Notes under the pieces: model-generated | Database searches by the model: none | Seen by the model: the letters and a program-made list of their open reading frames with translations, nothing else | Told to the model about the DNA's origin: nothing | Made by a program: the position numbers and the translations under genes | Source: Streptomyces sp. 11x1 | GTDB taxonomy: Bacteria > Actinomycetota > Actinomycetes > Streptomycetales > Streptomycetaceae | Direction of reading: 5' to 3' | Length of the DNA: 64,000 nt | NCBI RefSeq assembly: GCF_032598905.1 | Contig: NZ_CP122459.1 | Span: 67,522 to 131,521, forward strand | Shown here: in pieces, positions 43,901 to 52,628 of the stretch | How positions within the stretch are numbered: position 1 is the stretch's first letter | Layout: every line of letters starts with the position of its first letter

Positions 43901-44971
43901 GACACGGTCACCACGCTGATGACGACGACAGGTGTCCCGCAGGCCACAGCCGAGATCCTGGCACTGCGGGGGCAGTTGGAGAGCATCAAGCCGGGCAAGT
44001 CCATCCAGATCGACGCACCGACGCTTGAGGCCCGCACTCAGCTCGAAGCGCTGGGCTTCACCTTCCAGCGCATCCCCGGCAGCAAGAAGGTCTCCGTCAC
44101 CGCGCCGACCGGCGGCGCCCGGGTCAACATCGCCGCCCTGGCGGCCGACATCGCTGCAGCGCCGGACAGGAAGAAGGTGACCGTCCAGGCCATCATCCAG
44201 AAGGCCGTCGGTGACCTGAAGGGCGTGCAGGACAAGGTCGCAGGGCTGAAGGACAAGAAGTCGATCACGGTCAACGCGCCCACGGCAACCGCCCAGAAAG
44301 CCCTGAAGGACCTCGGGTTCAAGATCGAGAACGTCGACAAGGGCGGCAAGAAGGTCAGCATCACCGCGCCGACCGGCACCCCGCTGTCGCAGGTTCAGCG
44401 CATTCAGGGTGCGATCAACGGCATGACCGGCAAGACCATCCACGTCACCGTGCAGTACAGCGAGTCCGGGAAGCCGGCGGTCGTCCGCACGCACGCGGAC
44501 GGCGCCATCGTCCAGTACGCCAACGGCGGCATCCGTGCCGCGGCCCGCAGGATCCGCGCCTTCGCGGCCGGAGCCGAGCGGCACATTGCCCAGATCGGAA
44601 GACCGGGCGAAATACGCGTATGGAATGAACCGGAGACTCAGGGCGAGGCCTACATCCCCCTAGCCCCCGGGAAGCGCAAGCGCTCCGAGGCCATCCTGCA
44701 GCGCGTCGCGGAGATGTTCGGCGGCCAAGTCGTCTACTTCGCCCAAGGCGCCCTGCGCCAGTACTCATCCGGTGGGATGCGCGTGCACGCCACGACCCCG
44801 TCCGCCGGCCGGCCCCGGACCGCCACCGCGCCGGCCACCTCGGCGTCGCTCGTCGGTGGCGACCTGAACTTGACCATGACCAGCGCACCGATGAGTCCGA
44901 GCGCAGCTCTGGGCGACGCCATGTTCGAGCTGCGCCGGATACGACTGGGAGGTGCGTATGCCTCTGGCTGA
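40910..44971 (+). CDS. Tape measure protein
   Basis: The 1,353-aa product is the longest tail protein and sets tail length. The N-terminal 100 residues are Lys/Val-rich helices (VKVKVKVDDKGLRKKLKKAV). Hydrophobic segments lie at about 150-230 (MALIGSLVSLVQPAVAALGQ, GVLGAIPGLIAAAGSAAIG) and about 540-600 (GLGLLLVVFNGLLVIFNGLM, LAYFLATMLALKVI). Long helical parts follow. Near 1,020-1,180 are three repeats of a KKVSVTAPTG or KSITVNAPTA type beta unit. GTG 40910 overlaps the chaperone frame, as is usual. Confidence 0.85.
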   Translation: MAEGMQAGRLEVPVVASLEGFAEKLRTKVEEAAEGLAVKVKVKVDDKGLRKKLKKAVDEAAAGVKATIGVRVDRDRLREELEAVARLASRSDVRVPLRTDSDDGGGANGGGFLGRVRSWLTRAQGEADANPVQVPLSIRMLGRGRGRRIMRMALIGSLVSLVQPAVAALGQYAGGLTALVSAAAPAVGVLGAIPGLIAAAGSAAIGAKIAFSGFGSALKESLKAQQQLASDGKVTEEQQKKLDQALDRLSKSARKTVSAVSSLSPAWDKVKMSVSERFFSKIADDIEPLAKSVFPLLEDALGDSASQMGSLAERGAQFMKSSVFRSDFKQIAATNSHVVGNMTNGLANLGHATTDFLVASGPFVQRVGDAVERGTQWARASVAAGRETGSLAKFLDHAGDKAAQLGRSTGSLIKGLGGVGRAAMDSGNALLDGFEGAMKRFDRWANSKPGQKVMQQFFSDAAPAFHELNALVGDFVRGLGRAAKDGGVTDLIRQIRTELMPALGTFFHALGDTVGPAIVAVVSNLATAIGNLSGAASGLGLLLVVFNGLLVIFNGLMSVVPGANTALAYFLATMLALKVISGVSNMLRGLGTSVVATATSVRGLGTSLQGTATAAGGHLSLWGRMSGVYQRVSSQGSGLMGTLRGIGAANTVAMRGLSGMTAALGGPLGIAITGVTIGLGLLASKQEQNARAAEAHRERIQSLAQALSDSNGVIDANVRAHTVQLLQDTKLADGKGKLVDVMREADVSLKTLTDAYLEQGGSVDGLQKKLLALAEANKEYVEHGRDTYVLDYSEQGQKYKDAADALGSVNGELKKSQRDTKEAAAAMDSAGSTGTSAYSRLSAAVQGFGDKTQSADSRVDALKRALDALNGNSTSFHDATAQLNSVMLQIDQTMQGTIERSEGWGKSLIDNDGLVNTATRNGQTLNSQLSELRDSMLSMATKAKESAEQGVMPLSEAMDKSQSAMERARAKAIQLATDMGIPKDQAKALADQMGLVPDTVTTLMTTTGVPQATAEILALRGQLESIKPGKSIQIDAPTLEARTQLEALGFTFQRIPGSKKVSVTAPTGGARVNIAALAADIAAAPDRKKVTVQAIIQKAVGDLKGVQDKVAGLKDKKSITVNAPTATAQKALKDLGFKIENVDKGGKKVSITAPTGTPLSQVQRIQGAINGMTGKTIHVTVQYSESGKPAVVRTHADGAIVQYANGGIRAAARRIRAFAAGAERHIAQIGRPGEIRVWNEPETQGEAYIPLAPGKRKRSEAILQRVAEMFGGQVVYFAQGALRQYSSGGMRVHATTPSAGRPRTATAPATSASLVGGDLNLTMTSAPMSPSAALGDAMFELRRIRLGGAYASG

Positions 44972-45896
44972 GGGCGAGTGGAAGCTGTCGTACAGCGCGA
45001 ACGGGGTCTACCCCGGCGCCAACTTCACCTTCGGGACCTGGCGCACGGGCTACTACCTGCTCGAACCGTTCGAGATCAAGAACGCCGACGTGACGAACAG
45101 CGATAGCGCGCTTCCCCGGGAAGACGGAGTCCGCTTCGGTCAGGACTTCACCAGCGGCGCCACCATCACGTTCGAGGTCGGTGTCGACACCGTCGACGAC
45201 GGCACCACCGCGATGGCCCGGCACGGGGCCAACCTCGGCGCCGTGTCGGTCATGCAGCAGGCATGGGACGGCCGGGCAATCCGCGGGCACATGGCCACCC
45301 CCGCCGTGCTGTCGACGACGCAGGGAGGCCGGGCGAGGCGCTGGTTCGGGCGGCCCCGCCAGTGCGCGCCGGCCGCCTCCAAGCTGACCAGACAGGGATA
45401 CACCCCCGTCGTCGCGAACTTCGCCACGTTGCACACCGGCAGCTTCGACGACGTCGAGCAGAGTGTGCGCGTGGACATGGCTCCACCGCCCCACCGCGGC
45501 ATCAAGGGCCCGCTCAAGGCGCCACTGGCCATGGTCGGCGAGGGGGCGGTACGAACGCCCGGCGAGATCGTGGTGGGCGGCAACCGCCCTACGTGGCCGG
45601 TCATCAGCATCACGGGCCCCATCTCACAGCCGGTGTGCGAACTGGTGGGCCGCTGGAAGTTGCAGCTGGACCTCACTCTCAAGGTCGGGGAGAAGGTCGT
45701 CATCGACCCCCGGCCGTGGGTTCGTACAGTCCTCCGGGGCAGCGCGAGCGTGGCAGGGCAGATCACTCGGTCCTCGCCCCTGCTTGAGAACCTGCTCATC
45801 CCACCTGGCCGGCGGGACTTCGTACTGCGCGGCACCGACGCGACCGCCACGGCGTCCATGACCGTGGCGTGGCGCGACGCCTACGCCTACCTGTAG
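44958..45896 (+). CDS. Distal tail (Dit-like) minor tail protein
   Basis: A 312-aa protein from ATG 44958, chosen because GGGAGGT lies 4 nt upstream and the start is inside the tape measure end. It opens LAEGEWKLSYSANGVYPGAN, YYLLEPFEIKNADVTNSDS, then a FTSGATITFEVGVDTVDD strand and a long beta-rich C terminus (PVISITGPISQPVCELVGRW, WKLQLDLTLKVGEKVVIDPR). The order after the tape measure and the two-domain beta layout fit distal tail proteins that join tube and baseplate. No receptor-binding module is evident. Confidence 0.65.
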   Translation: MPLAEGEWKLSYSANGVYPGANFTFGTWRTGYYLLEPFEIKNADVTNSDSALPREDGVRFGQDFTSGATITFEVGVDTVDDGTTAMARHGANLGAVSVMQQAWDGRAIRGHMATPAVLSTTQGGRARRWFGRPRQCAPAASKLTRQGYTPVVANFATLHTGSFDDVEQSVRVDMAPPPHRGIKGPLKAPLAMVGEGAVRTPGEIVVGGNRPTWPVISITGPISQPVCELVGRWKLQLDLTLKVGEKVVIDPRPWVRTVLRGSASVAGQITRSSPLLENLLIPPGRRDFVLRGTDATATASMTVAWRDAYAYL

Positions 45897-45899
45897 GGC

Positions 45900-45929
45900 G
45901 CGACGTAAGCACGCCGCGCCCGTGATCCT
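45900..45929 (+). promoter_or_regulatory. Late-promoter-like element 12
   Basis: GCGACG at 45900-45905 (followed by TAAG), 18 nt, GATCCT at 45924-45929. Expected RNA start near 45937, leader about 29 nt with AGGAGGAAC before ATG 45966. Confidence 0.55.
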
Positions 45930-45965
45930 CCGCTGCCGCCAGGAGATCAACAGCAGGAGGAACAG

Positions 45966-46943
45966 ATGGCATCGTGGGACAGCGTGCCGTGGTTTACCGA
46001 GGGGCAGGCGGAACACTCCACGGAGGTGGCGCGGCTGCTGGCCTATGCCGCTTTCGGCGGGGCGCAGGGCATCGTCGGCTCCGGGGACCTGGCCGTCAAG
46101 GCGCTGTCGTCGCCAGCGGCCCAGGTGCAGGTCCGCTCCGGGGCGTGCGCGATCCTCAACAGGGCCGCCGGGGCGACCTATCAGGCTTATGCGGGGCGCC
46201 TCCCGACGTCGGAGACGGTGAACGTCGCAGCCACCGGCGCTTCGGCTCGTTCGGATCTGGTCATCGCCCGGGTGGAGAATCCCTACTCGTATGGGGAGAC
46301 CTGGCCCCTCCCGTCGGATCCCACGGTCGGCCCGTACATCTTCACGCGGGTCATCTCCAACGTGCCGAAGACGACGACGAGCGTTCGGCAGGTCCGCCCT
46401 ACCGACTCGGCTATCACCCTGGCCCGCATCGACATCCCCGCGAACACGTCCGCGATCACGCAGGCGATGATCAAGGACTTGCGGACCATGGTCGGTCCCC
46501 GTCGGGAACGCGTGCTCTACACGGCGTTCCCCGGCTCTCTGTCGACGCTGGCCTACTCCGACAACAAGTGGCACAACTGGCCCGGTGCCGCCTCGTGGGA
46601 CATCGACGTCCCGACCTGGGCGACCCGCGCCAAGCTGGTCATGACCTTCGCCGGCTTCCGCATGACGAAGAGCGACGTCTTCGCGCGGATGCAGACCAAG
46701 TTCGGCTCCCTGCTCGGCCAGGACACCTACATCGACGACGACTCCGGCAACAACACGCGCCGCTCCACCATCGTCCTCGCCGACAACTTCGCCGTCCCGA
46801 GCTCGATGCGCGGCACCACACGGACGCTGACTGTGCAGACGTACATGTACAAGAGCGAGACCGGCGACGTGTCGGTCGACGCCGGCACGTCGATCATCGC
46901 TGACGTGGAGTTCGTCGAGAGCCCGGACGAAGAGGAGGTGTGA
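45966..46943 (+). CDS. Baseplate/minor tail protein
   Basis: A 325-aa protein (MASWDSVPWFTEGQAEHSTE). The N-terminal half has a compact beta pattern seen in actinophage minor tail proteins: AQVQVRSGACAILNRAAGAT, ARSDLVIARVENPYSYGE, ITLARIDIPANTSAITQAMI, DLRTMVGPRRERVL. The C-terminal half (WDIDVPTWATRAKLVMTFAG, TLTVQTYMYKSETGDVSVDA) looks like a jelly-roll domain that may contact the host surface. It starts after a perfect AGGAGG site and shares a transcript with the next baseplate gene. Confidence 0.6.
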   Translation: MASWDSVPWFTEGQAEHSTEVARLLAYAAFGGAQGIVGSGDLAVKALSSPAAQVQVRSGACAILNRAAGATYQAYAGRLPTSETVNVAATGASARSDLVIARVENPYSYGETWPLPSDPTVGPYIFTRVISNVPKTTTSVRQVRPTDSAITLARIDIPANTSAITQAMIKDLRTMVGPRRERVLYTAFPGSLSTLAYSDNKWHNWPGAASWDIDVPTWATRAKLVMTFAGFRMTKSDVFARMQTKFGSLLGQDTYIDDDSGNNTRRSTIVLADNFAVPSSMRGTTRTLTVQTYMYKSETGDVSVDAGTSIIADVEFVESPDEEEV

Positions 46944-46946
46944 CCG

Positions 46947-48158
46947 GTGCCGGCCGGGTGGCGCTTCATCGCTCAGGATGCTCTCACCGAGGACGTGCTC
47001 GACTGGCAGGTGCCGTTCGCCCTGACGTCGAACCCCAAGCGCGACCTGTCCGGTCCTGGGGCGATGGCGGGGAAGATCGAACCGGAGTACGCCCGAATGA
47101 TCGCCGCGGACGGGGAACCCATCCTGCGGGAGTGGGGCACCAAGCTCTATCTGGAGGTTGACGGCGCGATCCGGTGGGGTGGTCTGGTCACCAAGACCTC
47201 GTTCGACGGGGAGCAGGCCACGATCAACTGCGAGGGGTTCAGCAGCTACCCGCACGGCATCCCGTTCGAGTCCTACATCATCTCGGGCAAGAAGATCACT
47301 CCCAAAGACCCGTACGCGGGCAAGGACAAGAACCACGACGGCTACATCGACGGCTCCAACCCGAAGAAGAAGGTGCCTGCGGCACCCAAGCCCTACGGCG
47401 GGCCCCGGATCGACGTGTTCGACGCCTTCCGCACGATCTGGTCCCACGTCCAGACACGGCCGTACGGGAACGTCGGCCTGGTGCTGGACACGCACGACAA
47501 GGGGGAGCTGCTGGGCGCCAAGGACGGCAGCGACCCCTGGGAACTGGCCTGGTGGGACAACCCCGACTGTGGGCAGACCCTGGACAGCCTCGTCAACCAG
47601 TTCCAGTTCGACTGGATGGAGACGCACGCCTGGAAGGACTCGACGAGCAACACCATCACCCACCGGCTGAGGCTCGGCACTCCCCGACTCGGTCGCAAGC
47701 GGCCCGATCTCCGCTTCGCGCAGGGCGAGAACATCGTGGCCATAGCCAAGCCCGAGGGTATGGGCGACGACTACGCCAACGAGGTCGTCGTCCTGGGCAA
47801 GGGCGAGGGCCAGAAGATGAAGCGCGCCCAGGTCCACAACTACTCTCGGGCGGCCGGCCGACTGCGCCGGGTGGCCACCGTCACGGACAAGACGCTCTCC
47901 TCGGCTGACGCTCTCCGAAAGCGCGGGCAGGCGGAGCTCAACGGCCGCACAGCCGCCCTGCAGATCCCCGCCATCCAGATCATCGACCACCCCAACGCGA
48001 AGTTCGGCTCCTGGTCCCTCGGCGACGACATTCGAGTGCAGGTGCACGTACCGTGGGTCGGCGACATCGACGTGTGGCACCGCATCATCTCCGACGAGAT
48101 CAGCGCGGACGGCTTCATCACCCTCACGCTGAAGCGCTCCGACAGCTTCCACTACTGA
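46947..48158 (+). CDS. Baseplate (Tal/gp27-like) protein with a Ca-loop-like insert
   Basis: A 403-aa protein from GTG 46947 with AGGAGGTG upstream. The fold pattern is that of siphovirus baseplate hub proteins: VLDWQVPFALTSNPKRDLSG, YLEVDGAIRWGGLVTKTSFD, ATINCEGFSSYPHGIPFES, later PDLRFAQGENIVAIAKPEG and WHRIISDEISADGFITLTL. Between them is a KDKNHDGYIDGSN loop that matches EF-hand/dockerin spacing (DxNxDGxID), suggesting calcium binding. The fibre gene follows 45 nt downstream. Confidence 0.65.
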   Translation: MPAGWRFIAQDALTEDVLDWQVPFALTSNPKRDLSGPGAMAGKIEPEYARMIAADGEPILREWGTKLYLEVDGAIRWGGLVTKTSFDGEQATINCEGFSSYPHGIPFESYIISGKKITPKDPYAGKDKNHDGYIDGSNPKKKVPAAPKPYGGPRIDVFDAFRTIWSHVQTRPYGNVGLVLDTHDKGELLGAKDGSDPWELAWWDNPDCGQTLDSLVNQFQFDWMETHAWKDSTSNTITHRLRLGTPRLGRKRPDLRFAQGENIVAIAKPEGMGDDYANEVVVLGKGEGQKMKRAQVHNYSRAAGRLRRVATVTDKTLSSADALRKRGQAELNGRTAALQIPAIQIIDHPNAKFGSWSLGDDIRVQVHVPWVGDIDVWHRIISDEISADGFITLTLKRSDSFHY

Positions 48159-48165
48159 TCAGGGC

Positions 48166-48195
48166 GCGACACTAACCACCCGGACGTCGACCATC
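48166..48195 (+). promoter_or_regulatory. Late-promoter-like element 13 (fibre)
   Basis: GCGACA at 48166-48171 (followed by CTAA), 18 nt, ACCATC at 48190-48195, then exactly 7 nt to ATG 48203, which has no ribosome-binding site. The second box is weak; the spacing is perfect. Confidence 0.55.
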
Positions 48196-48202
48196 CCGCG
48201 GC

Positions 48203-51200
48203 ATGGTCAACTTCCTGGACACCGAGTCGGACGCCAAGCGCTTCGCTGCGCTGCTGGCCGACTACGACCGGCGGCTCCAGGCCCTTGAGCGCACCTCCAA
48301 GGCCGCGTACACCTCCATCGAGGGCGGGACCCTCGACATCTACACGGATGACGGGCAACTCGCCGGGTCGGTCGGCGTGCAGCCTGACGGCGGGATCGCC
48401 CTCGTCCCCGAGCCCGCGGCCGCCGCCCCACCGCCGACGCCCGGCGCCCCGACCGTGGCGTCGGCCCTGTCCGGCCTGACCGTCACCTGGGATGGCTGGT
48501 GGGACGACTCCAACGCTCCCCCGACGGACTTCGCGGCCATGCAGGTGCATGTCGGCGCGGCCTCCGACTTCACCCCCGACGTCACTACGCTCGCCGCGGC
48601 GATCATCGACGTCACCGGCGGCAGCGTCTCCCTTGCGCTGGAGGGATACGAAGAACGCTGGATACGCCTCGTCGCCCTGACCACCGCGGGCCTTGTCAGC
48701 GCCCCGTCGGCAGCCGTAGCGGGCAAGGCGCGGCAAGCCGTCGAGCAGGACCTGGTCGACGGGGTGGTCACCGAGGTCAAGCTCGCCGAGAACGCCGTCA
48801 CCGAGGCGAAGATCGCGCTGGGCTCGGTCGGCACCGCAGCGCTCGCCGACGGCGCGGTCCTCGAGGAGAAGCTCGCCAAAGCCGCGGTCACCCTTGGAAA
48901 GATCGCCGACGGCGCTGTCACGATCAACGCCCTTGGCGGCGCGCTCTCCGACTCGGCAGCACAGCGCTACGTCGACACGATGAACGACCCGTCCGCCTGG
49001 ACCGTGACGGAGAAGGGCACCAGCGCCACCTGGGAATTCCTCACCGGCGTCACGGACGCCCCGACCAGCCAGCGAGTAGGCCAGGCCACGGGCTACAACC
49101 GGCTGCAGGGCGCCACGGTCATCCCGTACGAACCGGGGGTGCTGTACCGGGTGAGCGCCCGGGTGCGCCTCAAGGCCGGGACCAGCGAGACGTTCTTTGT
49201 CGGCGTCGCCGGTATCGGCTCGGACGGCACGACGCTGATCAACCGCAACGGCATCGCAGGAAGCGGGAATTCCCACTACTACGTGGCCGCGTCAGGCAGA
49301 GCCATCACCCAGGCCGATGGCTGGGTACAGGTCGTCGGCTTCATCATGGGCCGGGCTGCGGCCGGCGCCAACGGCTCCGCAGGCCCGAACAACGACCCGC
49401 GCACGCCCGGTCTCGCCCACGCCGACGTCCGGTACATCTCGCCGTACGTCTGGCTCAACTACACCGGCATCGGCACGGCGTCGACCAACATCATGCAAGT
49501 CGACTCCGTGACGCTGGAGGCCCTGAAAACCGGCGTCGTCGACTCCATCAACATCGTCGCCGGAGCAGTCACTGCGGCCGCCATCGCGACCGACGCCGTC
49601 ACCGCCGGGAAGGTCGCCGCCGACGCCATCTCCGCGCGGGAACTCAAGGCCGGGTCTGTTACCGCCTCCGAACTGGCGGCCGGGTCCGTCACCGCGCAGG
49701 CCGTCGCCGCAGGCTCCATCACCGCGGACAAGCTAACGATCGTCGGCAGCCCCAACGTGCTCGCCGACCCCTCGTTCGAGGGAGCCGGCGGCGCGGCCAT
49801 CGCCGCGAAGCAGACGTTCCTCTCCCAGGACCTGACGTTCGGCAACGGGTCCCCGGCCTCCTTGAAGATCGAGGCCGTCTCCGCGACCGCCGCGTACCGA
49901 TCGGCCGAACTGACCCTCCTTCCGGTCACGCCCGGGGACCAGCTCTACATCGCCACCGACTACTACCCGTCTTCGGACTGGGCCGGCGCCGAGATCAACA
50001 TGCAAGTTCGCTGGGAGAAGGCGGACGGCACGATCCTCAGCTACGGCAAGCTGAGCACCACTGCCCCCGCCAAGGACGCTTGGGCCCGGTTCGCCGGCAC
50101 CCTCACGGCTCCTGCCGACTCCGTACAGGGCCGCGTGCGGGTCGAGTCCAGCGCCGCCACGGCAGGTTCCGTGTGGTTCGACAACGCCGCCGTGCGCCCT
50201 GTTGTCCCCGGCGTGCAGATCGCGGACGGCGCGATCACCGCGCCGAAGATCCTCGCCGGGGCTATCACGACGGCGAAGCTCGACGCCCTGGCCGTGACTG
50301 CGGAGAAAATCGCCGCACTCGCAATCACGACGGACAAGCTCGCGGCCTTGGCGGTGACCGCGGACAAGCTCGCCGCGAACTCCGTGACGGCGACGAAGAT
50401 CCTGGCCGGGTCCATCGACGCCACCCACGTCAAGGCGGGCTCGATCAGCGCGGACCGTCTGTCGCTGGGCACGGACGGAAACGTCATCGCCGACCCCAGC
50501 TTCGAGGGCGCCGTAACCGAGCAGCGGGTCGCCTCGAATCAGTGGTGGTCGATCGTCACCCCAGGAAACGGCACACCCCGGGCCCTGCAGGTGAATGCGT
50601 CCAACGCCGCGGTCGTCACCCGCTCCATGACCCTGGCCACGCTTCCCGCCGTCCCCGGTCAGAAGCTGTGGCTGAGCATCGACTACAACGCCTCCACCGA
50701 CTGGAACGGCGTCCGCATCAGCGTCTTCGGGCAGTGGCTCGATGCGGCCGGGAACTCCCTCGGCTACAGCACGATGTCCACTGGCGACGGCCTCGCGGTC
50801 AAGGGCGCATGGACGTCCCTGAACGGGGTGCCGGAAACGGCCGCGCCCACCGGGGCCGTACAACTGCGGGTCGGCTGCTCCACCGTCGACTCCAGCGCGG
50901 GCACCCTCCAGTTCGACAACGCCTCATGCCGGATCGTCATGGCCTCCGGCGTCGCGGGCGCCCGCGCGGAGATCAGCCCTCGCGGTCTGCAGTTGTTCGA
51001 CGACGCGGGCGACGAAGCCGTCTCCCTGGTCACCGGCCGCCCCAACTACCTGACCCTGGCCACCGGCGGCGTACCGGTCGCCACGATCGACCAGGACGGC
51101 GCGGCAGGCTTCCAGCGCATGGCCGTCGCCGAGAGCCTGTCCATCGGCGGATCCGACTTCCTGGACTACCTGGCGACCCTGCCGCGCGGCATCCAGGCGA

Positions 51201-52141
51201 TCGACTACCAGGTCAGCAGCCGCTCCGCATCGGGCACTGAGATGGGGTTCGTGGAGCTCGCCGCGACGATCGACCCCACCCGCATGTACCGGTTCGTCTT
51301 CTGCGCCCGCGCGAACCCGTCCGCGGCCGGCGGTGAGCTGCAGATCCGGCTCCGTGACGGCGGCACCAGCGGGGCCGCGCCCACCATCACGTCCCCACAG
51401 AAGTACGTGTCGGTCACCCACATGCCGCTGGGCAACAGCTTCACCGCGCGCCTGGAGCACACCTGTGCAGGCTCCTCCCTGGGGGCCGGAACCCACCGCT
51501 TCCTGATCACGTTCACCAACGCCCTGGGCCCGTCCGGGCAGACGTGCACGATGTCCGGCGGCAGCAACAATCCGGGCTACTTCTACGTCGAGGACGCCGG
51601 GCCCGCCGTACCGGAGACCGGCGGCTACAACGACGGCGGCGGCACGACAGCCCCGCCGGTGCAGCAGTACACCAAGACGTACACGGCGGCCTGGTCCGGT
51701 TCCTACGCCAACCGCGGCTCCTACAACTCCTACTTCGGCAGCTCCTGCTACCAGGGCTACTACTCGTCGACCAACGGCACCCAGGCCGCCCTCATCGGTT
51801 TCCCGTCGGCGCTCGCCACTGACCTGTCCGGGGCGACGATCCAGAAGGCCGAGGTGTACCTGTACTTCGATCACTGGTACAGCAACGCCGGCGGCAAGGC
51901 GGTCATCAAGGCCCACAAGCACGCCTCCCGCCCATCGACCTTCTCGTGCGACGCCGAGTCCAAGACCATCTCGTGGGCCCGCAACGAGGGCAAATGGGTC
52001 GACATCACCAACGTTTTCGACTCGACGTCCTGGCGCGGCATCGCCTTGGACCCGAACTCGACGTCGTCGACGTACTACGGCCGGGCCCGAGGCTCGGGCC
52101 AGACCAACCCCCCGAAGCTCAAAATCACCTACACCAAGTGA
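48203..52141 (+). CDS. Tail fibre / receptor-binding protein
   Basis: The 1,312-aa product starts with a short coiled-coil attachment part (TESDAKRFAALLADYDRRLQ). A fibronectin-like segment follows (TVASALSGLTVTWDGWW). Repeats of about 10 residues of the type AVTAEKIAALAITTDKLA occur at about 190-235, 450-510 and 670-745, typical of trimeric fibre shafts. Two similar jelly-roll, carbohydrate-binding-like domains begin near 515 (NVLADPSFEG) and near 760 (NVIADPSFEGAV). The C-terminal 170 residues (YTAAWSGSYANRGSYNSYFG) form a further beta domain rich in Tyr/Ser/Gly, likely the receptor tip. Start ATG 48203 is apparently leaderless. Confidence 0.75.
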   Translation: MVNFLDTESDAKRFAALLADYDRRLQALERTSKAAYTSIEGGTLDIYTDDGQLAGSVGVQPDGGIALVPEPAAAAPPPTPGAPTVASALSGLTVTWDGWWDDSNAPPTDFAAMQVHVGAASDFTPDVTTLAAAIIDVTGGSVSLALEGYEERWIRLVALTTAGLVSAPSAAVAGKARQAVEQDLVDGVVTEVKLAENAVTEAKIALGSVGTAALADGAVLEEKLAKAAVTLGKIADGAVTINALGGALSDSAAQRYVDTMNDPSAWTVTEKGTSATWEFLTGVTDAPTSQRVGQATGYNRLQGATVIPYEPGVLYRVSARVRLKAGTSETFFVGVAGIGSDGTTLINRNGIAGSGNSHYYVAASGRAITQADGWVQVVGFIMGRAAAGANGSAGPNNDPRTPGLAHADVRYISPYVWLNYTGIGTASTNIMQVDSVTLEALKTGVVDSINIVAGAVTAAAIATDAVTAGKVAADAISARELKAGSVTASELAAGSVTAQAVAAGSITADKLTIVGSPNVLADPSFEGAGGAAIAAKQTFLSQDLTFGNGSPASLKIEAVSATAAYRSAELTLLPVTPGDQLYIATDYYPSSDWAGAEINMQVRWEKADGTILSYGKLSTTAPAKDAWARFAGTLTAPADSVQGRVRVESSAATAGSVWFDNAAVRPVVPGVQIADGAITAPKILAGAITTAKLDALAVTAEKIAALAITTDKLAALAVTADKLAANSVTATKILAGSIDATHVKAGSISADRLSLGTDGNVIADPSFEGAVTEQRVASNQWWSIVTPGNGTPRALQVNASNAAVVTRSMTLATLPAVPGQKLWLSIDYNASTDWNGVRISVFGQWLDAAGNSLGYSTMSTGDGLAVKGAWTSLNGVPETAAPTGAVQLRVGCSTVDSSAGTLQFDNASCRIVMASGVAGARAEISPRGLQLFDDAGDEAVSLVTGRPNYLTLATGGVPVATIDQDGAAGFQRMAVAESLSIGGSDFLDYLATLPRGIQAIDYQVSSRSASGTEMGFVELAATIDPTRMYRFVFCARANPSAAGGELQIRLRDGGTSGAAPTITSPQKYVSVTHMPLGNSFTARLEHTCAGSSLGAGTHRFLITFTNALGPSGQTCTMSGGSNNPGYFYVEDAGPAVPETGGYNDGGGTTAPPVQQYTKTYTAAWSGSYANRGSYNSYFGSSCYQGYYSSTNGTQAALIGFPSALATDLSGATIQKAEVYLYFDHWYSNAGGKAVIKAHKHASRPSTFSCDAESKTISWARNEGKWVDITNVFDSTSWRGIALDPNSTSSTYYGRARGSGQTNPPKLKITYTK

Positions 52142-52151
52142 GGACCGACCG

Positions 52152-52535
52152 ATGCCCGCCCTCCCGCTGCCGCTGACCACTCTGTGCGCCCTGGCCTGCG
52201 AGCCCTCGTTACTGCCACGGGTCCGGATGGCCATCGCGGTCGTCGCCCAGGAGGTTTTTGCCGAGCCGCCGGCCACGCCTGGCTACCCGCTGAGGTGGAA
52301 CCTCGCCAAGACGGTGCTTAGCCCCACCGAGGCGCAGGCCGCGGCCATGACGGTGGGCCTGGTGGTCTCGCCCAGCCTGCTCGCCGCCGCGGCGGCTGCG
52401 GGGACCACCGACCCGGCCGCCATGGCAGCAGCGATCACAGACGAGCAGCTCCTCGCCGCGGTCCGCCAGGGCTGGAACCCGGTCGCCGGCGTCAGCTTGG
52501 CCGACACCGCAGAGATGATGCAAGCGACGACGTAA
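52152..52535 (+). CDS. Small hypothetical protein after the fibre
   Basis: A 127-aa Ala/Pro-rich helical protein from ATG 52152 (GAGGA upstream, 10 nt after the fibre stop). It reads CALACEPSLLPRVRMAIAVV, AEPPATPGYPLRWNLAKTVL, LSPTEAQAAAMTVGLVVSP, and WNPVAGVSLADTAEMMQATT. Phages often encode a fibre-assembly protein here, but no such family is recognised. Its stop TAA lies in promoter element 14. Confidence 0.55.
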   Translation: MPALPLPLTTLCALACEPSLLPRVRMAIAVVAQEVFAEPPATPGYPLRWNLAKTVLSPTEAQAAAMTVGLVVSPSLLAAAAAAGTTDPAAMAAAITDEQLLAAVRQGWNPVAGVSLADTAEMMQATT

Positions 52536-52556
52536 GCCCTCTCGGTGGTGCAGCTT
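52527..52556 (+). promoter_or_regulatory. Late-promoter-like element 14
   Basis: ACGACG at 52527-52532 (followed by TAAG), 18 nt, CAGCTT at 52551-52556. The expected RNA start is near 52564, inside the hairpin at 52563-52598. Confidence 0.45.
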
Positions 52557-52562
52557 TCTGAC

Positions 52563-52598
52563 GCGGGGAGCCGCGGGCCTACGGGCCCCGGCTCCCGC
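52563..52598 (+). terminator. Hairpin between the fibre unit and the next gene
   Basis: Outer arms GCGGGGAGCCG (52563-52573) and CGGCTCCCGC (52589-52598) pair with one bulged G, and an inner GGGCC/GGCCC stem closes on TAC. A short AATTTCC follows. It is either a terminator for the fibre transcript or a leader hairpin of the next one. Confidence 0.5.
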
Positions 52599-52628
52599 GC
52601 ACCAATTTCCGTGTTCGAGGAGGGCGCC

